From Ephydatia muelleri (taxonomy: Eukaryota > Porifera > Demospongiae > Spongillida > Spongillidae): a stretch of DNA of 64,000 nucleotides. Both the position numbers and the translations under genes were made by a program. How positions within the stretch are numbered: position 1 is the stretch's first letter; each line of letters starts with the position of its first letter. Below, one piece after another: positions 34,571-45,499 of the stretch. The notes under the pieces are model-generated. The model was not told the DNA's origin, ran no database searches, and saw only the letters and a list, made by a program, of their open reading frames with translations. The DNA lies in assembly GCA_013339895.1 (NCBI GenBank), contig JABACO010000001.1:25274270-25338269 (forward strand), written 5' to 3'.

Positions 34571-35115
34571 ACAATATACACAGACACACACCCCAACAGA
34601 CATATACAGGCACCGACACACACTCATGAAATAAACATAAACACACATAAAGACACACACACACTGACACACACATACACATACGCACACAGACACACAC
34701 GACACACAAATGCACCGCACACACAGATATACATGCAATTATAGACACATATGCACACGTACAGACACACATGCACAAACAGACACAGTGACACTCAGAC
34801 GCACACACATGACACACAAGACACACACACACGGGCACAAGACACACACACACGGGCACAAGACACACACACGGGGACACACAGACACACACACGCACAT
34901 GAGTTACAGACACACAAACACAACATAGACATACACAGACACACACACAGACACAGACGCACACACAGACACACAGATGTACATGACATACACAGACACC
35001 AACATACACACAGAAACACACAGACACACACAGACACATACACACAGATACACATGCACACAGATACATGTGCACAGACACACTCACACACAGACACACA
35101 CTGACACACACAATA
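34571..35115. repeat. CA-rich microsatellite
   Basis: ACACAGAC-type repeats, interrupted. 35120-35920 is single-copy sequence with no recognised feature. Confidence 0.9.
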
Positions 35116-35922
35116 TTATACATGTGGAAAAACAGCATTGCTCTCTAATAATGATGGTACACACATTCTATTTCACTGAATATGTTCTTGGCACTTGCCT
35201 TTTTGATCTACTCCATTGAACAGTTCATGAGGCCACAAGACATGACTACTCCACACATAGATATAGCAACGTGTGTCATAAAACTGGTTCTTAATGCGTA
35301 TATCATGTCCCTATAGGAGTGTCTTCTGAGGTCTGCCATTGTTAGCACGAAAGTGCAAAAGGAGTATTCGATATTATCACTTTTTAACTAGCATCGTGAT
35401 GTTAGTGTAAACTTACCTCAGGCCCTGACCTACCGCAATCAAGTAATATAAAAATAAAACTTACCTATATACATGGATACGAGAGATCTTTTCTTGGAAA
35501 CTGTCGCTTGCGAGTCTGTACAAATACTGAAAAACGCTTCTTGTTGATCACTTTTGTTCTGAGACGAATATCCAGCCAGGTGCACTGTTAATTTTACTAG
35601 TGCTCACATATGCACAAGGTCAAAAGTGGTATTCAAATACAAGTAGTGTACACCTCCAAGTATCGCAGCAAACATTGTGCGATTCCTGCAATGAATGGAG
35701 CGAGGGCCTTCCCTTTTGATTAGCTTTAGTGTAACTAAACGGCAGTTCCTTACTGTGTCTAGCCATAATTAGGTCTGCACCCGTGGTATAAGTTTACATG
35801 ACACTACCCAGTCGTATGTTGCTCGTGGCTCAGCGTGTTGTGCGTGAGGGCTGTGAACTGTTAGTGAAAGAGTGAGCCTTACTCAAGCCGTGTTGAATAC
35901 CGCTCCCCGCGACGTGGGAGGC

Positions 35923-36652
35923 GCAAGAAAGATGACCAGCCAAAGAAACGGTTAGATTATAATATTAAAAGTAACCATAAATTTTTTTTTGTACGCCATA
36001 TTGTAGAAAACACTATACTCGATCAATGAAATGTGCCTCAGCTATAGAAAACAATGAAATGTTGTATGATAAGCATATTCAAAGCTGCACACAATCTTAT
36101 GAAGAAACAATTCCCAACAATTAGGAGGCCTTCAATCAACATTTCTCTGCCACAATAAGGGGGGGGGGGGGGGGGGGGGGGGGGGGGATGGGAGTTTCTT
36201 CAGCAATAACAAGTGATGGAGCATTACTGGCAGGTATGCATTTCGCATCTATATGATTTTGTATGACACTGCACATTGAAATTGTTGTGCAAATATTATT
36301 TGTTGCTGAAAGAGATCACTGGCTGGCCACTAGTTATCATCAAGACGAGATCAGGCTGTATGACAGTAAATGTTCCCCTAAGTTACATGGCTGTCAGCAA
36401 GAACAGATTGACAAGACAAAGAGGCTGCAAATGTTAACACTTTAACAATTCCTGTCCAACAGCAGGCTGGTGGGGAGGATCGTGGGTTGTTTTCCATTGC
36501 TTTGGCTTACCATGCTGCATTGGGGGAAGATCTAATGGGAATTACATTTGAGCAATCGTGACCATTTAATTGCTTGCTTGAACAAAAGCTTAAAACCATT
36601 TCCCCCTGCCCTGGAATGAAGCGGAATTGAAAGGAATAAAATGAGAAACTTA
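35923..36652 (+). pseudogene. Ulp1-like protease pseudogene, catalytic Cys lost
   Basis: A duplicate of 23632-24323. His (AERDHWLATSYH) and Asp (IRLYDSKC) are kept. The active-site Cys codon is CGT in GGEDRGLFSIALAYHAALGE, and the frame is broken several times. A run of about 26 G at 36162-36187 lies within it. No PHD finger follows. Confidence 0.7.
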
Positions 36653-37177
36653 TTCTGGAATATTTTAGAAAAACGGATCACTGATATAATTCAAAAAAAA
36701 AAAAGCAATTATATTTTGTCTTTTTAAATATGCACAGCAGAAATCATGCAATGGAATCTCAGAAACAATAAATATACAACTTTGGTGTATTTCTGCATAT
36801 GTATGGAGGTGTCGTCTTGACACCTCTTTTGAGATGGCACATCTGTGACATGTAGCACACACACATGTGATGTGACAATTTTATGGTACCTTGCATGTCT
36901 TTTCAGCATGCTTATCTCACTTAACAATCGTGGTGAGCTGTAATTCGTTCAAGTTCTTTCTTTCACCAATTTATGCGCAGGAATAGGGAGACCATTGCCA
37001 ATGCTAGTGTTCTAAAGACTGTCTGCAAACTCGTGCATATCGCGCTCGTGAATTAACCATTGTAACCGCGCCCATAAACGTAAAGATGATCTAATTGACG
37101 TGAATGGCTATTTTGGGGCAACATTGCATGATAATCTTTCTACAATCATGAATATCACGGGCCAACGACTCGATGAG

Positions 37178-38318
37178 ATGGTTTCGTCCCGCTTTTTAAA
37201 ACTGCTTCTCTGGCTTCTGACAATGGCCGTCGTCAGGTCATCAGCCTCTTATACTCCTAGACCGGGATGGACTCTGGTCGCTTATCTGGATATGACCGAT
37301 CCGACGCAGCAGTGCCCCGACTCGTGGAAGACGTTTACATCACCTGTCGCGTCGTGTGGAAAGAAAAGCACTTCACCTTGCGACTCATTCAAGGTAAACA
37401 CTTTTGGGGCCAGCTACCAAACAGTATGCGGAAGATTCCGAGGTTATCAGATAGGATCGCCCGACGCTTTTAAAAAATGGGATAGTACAATCAATACAGA
37501 CATCGAAACGTACTACGTTGATGGAATCACTGTCACCTACGGGTCACCAGGAAACAGACATCACGTGTACACATATGCCGCTGGCATTTCGGAACTTACT
37601 GACGGGAGTAGTTGTCCATGTGCGGGCGGAACAGATCCACCTCTGCTGGTGGAGTCTGATTATTATTGCGAGTCAGGCGACCCACTAGGAGACTGGTACG
37701 GAACAGAGTTTTTCCAATCGGACGTTCTGTGGGATCGGCAGCAATGTGGAGGAGACGAAGTCACATGCTGCAATCCAGCAGACCTACCTTGGTTCTGTAA
37801 GACATTCCCAGCACCCATCACTGAGGACTTGGAAATTCGAATTTGTACGGATGAAGGTCTTGACAATGAGAATGTGGCGATAGAGTTATTTGAGCTCTAC
37901 TTAGTCGAACGTAGGTTGAAATGCATGATGGGATTACGCGTATGACTAAGTCTATGACATGTGCGTGTACATGGATGCATTCCGGGATGAACATCACTTG
38001 CATGTATAGTACATGCATTACATTTGCATGTATGTCCTTTTAACTCATCTTGTTACTCTACATGCAGCAAATTATGCTGCCATTGGTGCGGCTGTTGGAT
38101 CATCGATCATCGTTGTCGTGATTGTAATCGTTCTGGTGGCGACAGGTGGATATTGTATCTTTAGGAAGAAGTCAAACACTACTGCGTATTCTACGACTCC
38201 TTCTTCAGTGACGTATAGTAACATTGGTTTTGATCAGCAATCCACAACGTTAGCGGACTTCAAAATAGAAGGAGAGCAGACCGTTCAATTGAGAAGCCGC
38301 ACTGAAGTTGCTACGTAG
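37178..38318 (+). CDS. Receptor-like type I membrane protein, copy C
   Basis: Model: exons 37178-37910 and 38068-38318, a 157-bp phase-1 intron, 327 aa. The signal peptide begins at the ATG at 37178 (SSRFLKLLLWLLTMAVVRSS). Twelve ectodomain cysteines are conserved. The variable stretch is SPDAFKKWDSTINTDIETYY, close to B. The tail ends SSVTYSNIGFDQQS and TLADFKIEGEQTVQLRSRTE. The leader upstream of 37160 differs from A and B (a deletion), which supports the chosen start. Intact. Confidence 0.7.
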
Positions 38319-38749
38319 ATGACGTGGAAAATTGATTCTACATGTGGAACAGAGCAGTACAGAATGTAGTCTTTTGTTTTGAATAGAACGTTCAGTAGAT
38401 ACATGTGCGTGTAAATGAATGTAAAGGCGTGCCGTGCCGTACGTGATTAGTTTGTGAAGCGTGGAAGCAGGCTGCTTGGCGCCAGCTGCATGGGGTCAAT
38501 GCGCGCATGCAAGTTGCAGCTCAGCTATCTCAGTCCATCATTTGCAAATGCATGGTATTCGAAGGACTGAAGTAGCATGAGAAGAACGGCCTCCCCACCA
38601 ATTTGAAATAAAGGACACTGACACACTGAGTGTTGTGGTGTCCATATACACTATGGGTCTATTTCACGGTTTGTTCGTTTGTCAATTCCAAAACAACGAT
38701 AGATACACTGTGTTTGAATTCCAGGGTGCAAATGCTGGTGAAAAAGGAA

Positions 38750-39151
38750 GCGGCCACGTTTTCTAGGCTAGCTGCTCGAAAGGTGTGTGATGTCAGGAGA
38801 CACCGAAAGCTGCTTTTTTTTTTTCGATTCGGATAAACAACATCGCTGTTACTCCACCACACTCATATTATAAATATACATGGGGGGTATACGGGGGGGG
38901 GGGAAAAATCACGTGCTAATTAATGGATTTATTCACTGTAAGCGGGAACGCGTGCATTGAATACAACATTATGCGTGTGATCTCAGCACTTGTTATAGCA
39001 TAACTATTCAGGGCTGTCACAGCGTGCTGCCCATCGTCCGTGCCACCTATTGTGTATCATATTATTTGAAACAAGGCACGTTATAATTTTCAAATTATAC
39101 TTGTCTTTTTTCAAATAGCCTTTGAGCAGCTAGCCTAGAAAACGTGGCCAC
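38750..39151. mobile_element. MITE-A copy downstream of gene C
   Basis: Same terminal inverted repeats as 19059-19457 and about the same length. It is followed by CACGCGACTATACACGTC, shared with the copy after gene D. Confidence 0.6.
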
Positions 39152-39283
39152 TTCCTGAAAAACAGGCGGCTGGTGTCCCCGGACCACGCGACTATACACG
39201 TCCGGACGGACCTGTATAATATAATTAAAATTAATATATAATATAGTCCTTAGGATACGGTGTCAACTAGCTAGGATATAGGA

Positions 39284-39317
<34 letters not shown>

Positions 39318-39640
39318 ATTAAATATTTACCGTTTCTCTTGGCTATAAAGCTAGCTCCGTTCAGTTGTACATAGCTCTCCTGCCTCTATCAGTGAAGTAC
39401 ACAGAACTGAGTTATACTGCATCAAGAAGTTTTCAGGTAGCTGACGGAGAGGTCCTACAGTTTGCAGACAAGGGATGGATCCGGAAAAGGACTTTTTACG
39501 GTCAAAGACGGTCAGTTAATTATGGGTGGGAAGTATTATGCAGAGGACATGATGTTTTTTTAAATTTTATCTGAAGTGGATCAATAAGAAAGAGGGTGGT
39601 TTGCCGGCCTGCCACGATGAGAAACTTCAGGCTTCATAAT
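39284..39640. repeat. C run and adjoining segment duplicated at 42334-42890
   Basis: About 34 C followed by ATTAAATATTTACCGTTTCT, GGCTATAAAGCTAGC and a coding-like piece GEVLQFADKGWIRKR, frameshifted afterwards. The equivalent in block D (42649) keeps a longer frame. Confidence 0.6.
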
Positions 39641-39654
39641 TCACAAATTGCAAT

Positions 39655-40258
39655 TTTTTTTGATTTTTTGTTTGGTTTTTTTTTGTTTGTTTTTTTTTGT
39701 AATTATGGGTGATTATCTTATTCAATATAAAATACACTGACGCACAATTACATACACATAACAATTCATGAGGGCACAATCCTGGTGAGGATAGCCGAAG
39801 AAATGGATCTCATGAGGCAGGTGTTAAGCCTTCCGAAATCTCATTTATGATGACTGATTTAGGCTTGGAGCATGCAATTGCCAGCCTGGATGCCAACTGC
39901 GCAAAAGTTTTAACTGCCTCTTGACCCCATGCTCCGTACGTCTCGACAACCAAAGGGATGCACACCCAACCTTATTCCACACATTTAGCATCATTACTGT
40001 TGTGTTTTCTTATCTCTGAGGCCTGAGCCGCCACTCCTGAAGACACTCCCGCTTCCGAAAGGATAAGTGAATCTAGCGGAGAGGTCACACAGAAGTCAAA
40101 GGCTGCAGGCTTGCCCAGTGACCAATTGTGGACGAGGACATCTGCGGGTCTACTGTGGTCATGGTCTGGAGTTAAATTATTACCTACTTCGAGCTTGACA
40201 GGAAGGTGAGCCAGGCGGCAGGAATCTGCAAACACATCTCGCAGCAGGTTATGGCGAT
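39655..40258 (-). mobile_element. 5'-truncated non-LTR retrotransposon (LINE) tail
   Basis: Inserted into block C only; block D is uninterrupted at this site. The minus strand reads YRHNLLRDVFADSCRLAHLP, SRPADVLVHNWSLGKPAAFD and FCVTSPLDSLILSEAG. Its PADV...AFD pattern resembles the endonuclease-like C-terminus of sponge RT proteins. One TAA then interrupts GWVCIPLVVETYGAWGQEAV. The 3' end is an A-rich tail (39655-39715), as expected for target-primed insertion. Confidence 0.65.
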
Positions 40259-40396
40259 ATTGTAAAATTTTTCTTTTAGTCAACGACATCGAATCTAGGA
40301 CTTTATTGTGGATCTCTTGATAAATCATGGCGATAGTGAAAGAGAAATGCAGTTGCACAGGAAAGAAAGTTTAAAATGCGACAGAGAATTATAACA

Positions 40397-40889
40397 GTTT
40401 TCGACTGAAGTAATAATTATACAGCAGTTTTACATTACTGTACACTAAGTGTATCTCATTGAATTTTTTTATGCTACAAATATCCAGCTATTACTATAGA
40501 ATGTCATAGAACACATTGAACACCATTGTAACTGGCGCTGAAACTATTGCATTCAGATGTAAATGATGAAATGCAACGATTTACCACCAATGTCGAAATA
40601 TAGTCACGTGAGAAAATTATTATATTTAGCCTCGTTCGCAGACTCACAAGTCAAATTGTTGGGCGTGATCCTGCGCAGATGCTGAGGTCGAACCACGCCT
40701 CACTATTAAGCGGGAACGACTTTGAATTTAGAATTTGTATTGTGCAGTTCTGTCGAAACACTACGTGAGCCCAAAGTAGATACGATTTGAGCGATTTGTT
40801 CCCCTATTCTGTTAATGTCGAAAGTCATCAGTCAAGTTTAGCTTCATCATCGTCATTTATAGCCACCATCCTTAAATGGCACCATGCAG
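40397..40889. repeat. Dispersed repeat, inverted copy of 14803-15287
   Basis: Starts GTTTTCGACTGAAGTAATAA and ends ACCATGCAG. It occupies the position just upstream of the orphan TM exon of gene D, where the ectodomain exon would be expected. Confidence 0.75.
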
Positions 40890-41013
40890 TCATAAACTGC
40901 CATGACTTTTATACGTTGTAAATTTATTTGGTCAATATGAAGTATCTATCAGGTTGTATGTAGATACATTTGCATGTATGTCCTTTTAACTAATCTTGTT
41001 ACTCTACATGCAG

Positions 41014-41297
41014 CAAAATATGAATATGCTGCCGTTGGTGCCACTGTTGGATCAGCGATCATCGTTGTCGTGATTGTAATCGTTCTGGTGGCGACAGGTG
41101 GATATTGTATCTTTAGGAAGAAGTCAAACACTACTGCGTATTCTACGACTCCTTCTTCAGTGACGTATAGTAACATTGGTTTTGATCAGCAATCCACAAC
41201 GATAACGGACTTCATAAAGGAAGGAGAGCCGACCGTTCAATTGAGAAGCCGCACTGAAGTTGCTACGTACATGCATGTAGATGACGTGGAATATTGA
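41014..41297 (+). pseudogene. Receptor-like gene copy D, TM/tail exon only
   Basis: The acceptor CTACATGCAG and the phase are conserved. The exon encodes YEYAAVGATVGSAI, the TM helix, RKKSNTTAYS and SSVTYSNIGF. The normal stop TAG after EVAT is TAC, extending the tail by nine residues (YMHVDDVEY). No ectodomain exon exists within 500 bp upstream, where a dispersed repeat lies. It could serve as an alternative last exon for another copy, but is most simply a truncated duplicate. Confidence 0.6.
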
Positions 41298-41683
41298 TTC
41301 TACATGTACATGTAGAACAGAGCTGATCGATGCAGTACAGAATGTAGTTCTTTTGTTTTGAATAGAACGTTCAAGTATATACATGTACATGTGCGTGTTA
41401 ATGGATGTAAAGCCGTAAGTGATCAGGTTGTGACGCGTGGAAGCAGGCTGCTTGCCGCCAGCTGCATGGAGTCTATGCGCACATGTAAGTTGCAGCTCAG
41501 TCCATCATTTGCAAATGCATGGAATATGAAGGACTGAATTAGCATGAGAAGAACGGCCTCTCCACCGATTTGAAATAAAGGACACTGACCCAACTCTCAT
41601 GCTCTCATGCACCCAATGTGGTGTCAATTCCAAAACAACGATAGCTACACTGTGTTTGAATTCCAGGGGTGCATTTAAAGGAA

Positions 41684-42060
41684 GTGGCCACGTTTTCTGG
41701 GCTAGCTGCACAAAAGGTGTGTGACGTCAGGAGACACCGAATGCTGCTTTTTTTGTCGATTCGAATAAACAACATCGCTGTTACTCCATCACACTCCTAT
41801 TATATATATACATGGGGCGTATACAGAGGGGGAATATCACGTGCTATTTAATTGACTTATTCACGGTACGCAAACGCGTGCATTGAATACAACATTGTGC
41901 GTGTGGTCTCAGCACTTGTTATGCCACAACTATTCAGGGCTGTGCTGCCCATCGTCCGTACCACCTATTGTGTATCATATTTTTTGAAGCAACACACGTT
42001 AAATTATACGTGTCTTTTTTCAAATAGCCTTTGAGCAGCTAGCCTAGAAAACGTGGCCAC
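41684..42060. mobile_element. MITE-A copy downstream of gene D
   Basis: TIR GTGGCCACGTTTTCTGGGCT with mismatches and the right end at 42060. A part of it (TAATTAGCACGTGAT with TTTGGTCAAAGCGCTTACCG) is repeated in inverse orientation at about 42212-42262. Confidence 0.6.
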
Positions 42061-42104
42061 TTCCTGAAAAACAGGCGGCTGGTGTCACAGGACCACGCGA
42101 CTAT

Positions 42105-42159
42105 ACACGTCAGGACGGACCTATATAATGATATTATATGGGTCCGTCCTGACGTGTGT
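42105..42159. repeat. Near-perfect palindrome
   Basis: ACACGTCAGGACGGACC pairs with GGTCCGTCCTGACGTGT across an AT-rich centre that is also symmetric (TATATAAT, ATTATATG). Confidence 0.8.
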
Positions 42160-42336
42160 TCCTGTGTTTTTCCGGAGGAATTTAGTTCGCTGCATTGTCA
42201 CCATCACACATGTTTGGTCAAAGCGCTTACCGTGAATAAGTCAATTAATTAGCACGTGATTTTATTATAATTAAAATTAATATATGTATATAGTCCTTGG
42301 GATACGGTGTCAACTCGCTAGGATATAGGAGGTCCC

Positions 42337-42369
<33 letters not shown>

Positions 42370-42648
42370 ATTAAATAATTACCGTTTCTCTTGGCTATAA
42401 AGCTAGCTCCGTTCAGTTGTACATAGCTCTCCTGCCTCTATCAGTGAAGTACACATTAATAAAAAGAGTTTGACGCAATGAAGTGCATGTTACATGTACA
42501 TGTAGCTCCACAAAAATTGGCATCATCTGTTGTTGTATCTGGAATTATTTACAGATACTTTGGCGACAGATAAAACGACACAATTGTTTGTAAATATTCT
42601 GTTCACTGTCTGTTTCTTTGAGAACTGAGTTATACTGCATCAAGATGT

Positions 42649-43227
42649 TTGCAGGTACCTGACGGAGAGGTCCTACAGTTCGCAGACAAGGGGTGGATTC
42701 GGAAAAGGACTATCCACAGAAAATCAGTCGATTTTACGGTCAAAGACGGTCAGTTATTTATGGGTGGGAAGTATTGTGCAGAGGACATGATGTTTTATTT
42801 TATGTTTTATCTGAAGAGGATCACAAAGAATGGGGGTGTTATGCCGGCCCGCCACGATAGAAACTTCAGGCTGCATAATTCAAATCGCTGACATTGTTAC
42901 ATTTTTCTTTTAACCAACGACATTGAATTAATAGATATGGATGAATATGCCCTTAGTAAGGACCTTATTATGGATCTCTTAATAAATCATGGCGATAGTG
43001 AAAGAGATATGCAGTTGAGAGAAGCTTGTGAGGGTGATTTTGTCATTATGATTAATGGATGCCTGAACACCGGTTCCGTGAGAATTGAGTACTTTTCAAG
43101 TTACGTTTATTTTCTAGAACTGAAATTGGTTGGAAAACTACATATTTTCTGTATTGTTCAACTGTCTACACAATGTTTGGTGCTATTGATGAACTTCCGT
43201 TCCGATACTGCATATGCGACGGTATAA
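42649..43227 (+). CDS. Two short conserved frames, possibly Ginger N-terminus
   Basis: After an acceptor TTTGCAG the frame reads VPDGEVLQFADKGWIRKRTI, then SVDFTVKDGQLFMGGKY. The pattern basic-x-F-x-V-x-DG-x-LF resembles the N-terminal domain of the Ginger elements at 22.4 and 46.0 kb. A second frame from an ATG at 42937 reads MDEYALSKDLIMDLLINHGD. Block C has counterparts of both, broken. Identity is tentative. Confidence 0.3.
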
Positions 43228-43496
43228 GAGCGTCCCGAAAAAAAAGCGGTACACTTTTTTCTAATGTGTATTCTTAGCTCGAAAACGAGATATCACAGCT
43301 CTGCGCCTCGTACCCAGACTAAAATATTGACCTGACGAACGCGCGAAAGTATATTCCCAAATAACTGGTCCTTCATACTTGACATAGAGCCCTCACTTGA
43401 GACTGTGCATATAGTTACATGCAGCTACATGCACTGTCCCATAGGAAGGATTGGTCCTCTTACATGCATCAGGTTCCTTGTAACATACCTCCTGTC

Positions 43497-43740
43497 CTCA
43501 TAGGATTGGTCCATTGATCGATCCGTTTAACACGCATCATGACCCAATATGATTGGTACTCAAATGGTACACATCAATGTACACTTGCCCAACATACTCC
43601 ACATGACACAAAATAACACTATGCTAATCGCAACATGCTGGCAAAAGGCTTTAAGTCACACTATATTTCTGTGGCCAGTGGAGAAGCACGTGATAAACCC
43701 CCAATGACATACCAGGAGATTTTGTGCATCTAGCTGACAT
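43497..43740. repeat. Dispersed duplicate of 31270-31525
   Basis: Same orientation and order. It ends TTGTGCATCTAGCTGA immediately before the Ulp1-cassette region. Confidence 0.7.
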
Positions 43741-45170
43741 AAACTCAGACAAGGAGCAGGAAGGTGCTGCAAATGATGCAGGTTATATGCGTCCTTTGAT
43801 AAAGAATGCCATAACTGTGCAAAGACAAAGTTCTATAACTATTTGTAATAAATCAATGTGTGCTGATATTGTTTCATGGCAAAAGGAAAATTTGGAAGGC
43901 ACTTTAGAGGTTGCAGATGGTAGGCAGGAGAATTCTAGACATCTGCACATAGCTGATGTGGGTTTTTTCAATACTAAAAACAAGCAAAAAGCCATTCAAT
44001 GCACTCTAGTAATAAGAATTTATTTTTCAATACCTTGTGCACAGAAATTATTTTGTGACAAGTACACCAATAAAAATGTGGTGGGTTTTTTGCTCCAATG
44101 AATACAATGGATACTACTATCGCCTGTAGCAACACAGTTTTGGAAGCTAAATCAATACCTCTGGAGCCAAAAGTATTCAGTTCTGAGAAGTTTGAATACC
44201 AACGCTGCAATAAGGGACTCTTTGAAACTAAACAAATTTCAAAAGTCTTCAGCTACAGCACATCCAGGTAATGCTATATCTTAATATTCATGTGTTATGG
44301 ACAAAAAGTGCTATAAAACAAGATTATGTTTTTACCAAGCATGAGCATGAGAACAATAAATTTAGCATTATGTTATGCTATAATCTCATGAATGAATGTA
44401 TAGGTTTATTTGCCCCTGTTTGTAGTGGAAATACATGATTCAAAGGACAATTTGTCTCATTGGATACCATTCCTGGACTTATTAATGTATGACTATGAAG
44501 TACTGGTTGGGGGCAAATGGCTTACTGATTGCATAACTAATGCTGGACAGAAGCTTCTCCAAAGTAATTATCCATTTGTTTGTGGTCTGCTAGTTACCAC
44601 ACTTGGTAAAGTATTAGCCTTTAGTGTGGAACGTAAGGAATTTATACAGATCCTTAATGCATCCAATAGCCATTCAATTTGGTTCACGTGTTCCACAATT
44701 GGACGTCAGCCTAGAGTAGTAAATATACATGACAGCATGGCTGGAAAAGACCTACCCACTAGAGCAAAGGAACACATAACATCACTGGTCTGTACTCCTT
44801 TAAAGCAAGTCATTTTGAGGGTTATGTGTGTTCAAAAGCAAAGTGGTTTTAATGACTTTGGTCATTTTGCATTGGCGTTTGCCACTACATTGTGTAATGG
44901 AGAGTGTCCAACATCTGTGATATACCACCAGCACACAATGAGAAAGCATTTGCTGGACTGTTTTGTGAATGGTAGGATGGAATTCTACCCCAGCACAAAA
45001 AGGCAGAAAATAGGACGACCCATTTCTACAGTAAAGGTGGACATGATTTGCCATTGCAGGTAGCCTGAAAATAACTTGCTGGCTCAGCGTGATAGCTGTG
45101 GGGAATGGTACCATAATGGGAATGTGAGAACATACCAAGCACAGTTTTGGGAATAAAATCCAAATGGCAG
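43740..45170 (+). pseudogene. Ulp1-like protease and PHD cassette, inactivated
   Basis: An upstream exon-like frame (43740-44101; 44101-44265 ending ACATCCAG|GTAATG) precedes the main ORF 44428-45063 after TTTGTAG. The protease core has GKWLTDCITNAGQKLLQSNY, NSHSIWFTCSTIG (His displaced by one), VNIHDSM, and QSGFNDFGHFALAFATTLCN. In the last, the catalytic Cys is Phe. Beyond a TAG the PHD finger continues (ICHCR, then PENNLLAQRDSCGEWYH), with one Cys ligand changed to Arg. Two independent active-site losses make it non-functional. Confidence 0.65.
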
Positions 45171-45466
45171 TGCAGTTTGTGTGCATACCATCAGCATGCA
45201 GTCTGTACTTGAATTGATTCTCTTAATAATGATTGTTCATCAATTATCATTTGAATTGTTTGAATTTTTAATAGCAAGCGAAGTGCTACTGTAACTTCAA
45301 TGTAGCATACATTGCCATTTCTATGAGAAAAGTGGTCGATACGATGTCTCGCTGAGGGGCGAGGGGAGTGTCTGTATCTATAATGTCGGTGGGGGACAAC
45401 ATCGGAGGGGGGACAAATATAGAATAGTGTCCGGCGAAGGGACAGTCTATTCTATAATGTTCGAAG

Positions 45467-45497
45467 GGGGGGGGAGGGGGGGGGGGGGGGGGGGGGG
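45467..45497. repeat. G run adjoining the Ginger insertion
   Basis: About 30 nearly uninterrupted G directly before the GGAC duplication. Length is likely to be unreliable in an assembly. Confidence 0.85.
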
Positions 45498-45499
45498 AC

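Noticed and set aside
34221-35138. 305-aa Val/Asn/Asp-rich frame on the minus strand
   Set aside because: It spans a hexanucleotide repeat and CA repeats; low complexity throughout and no start context.
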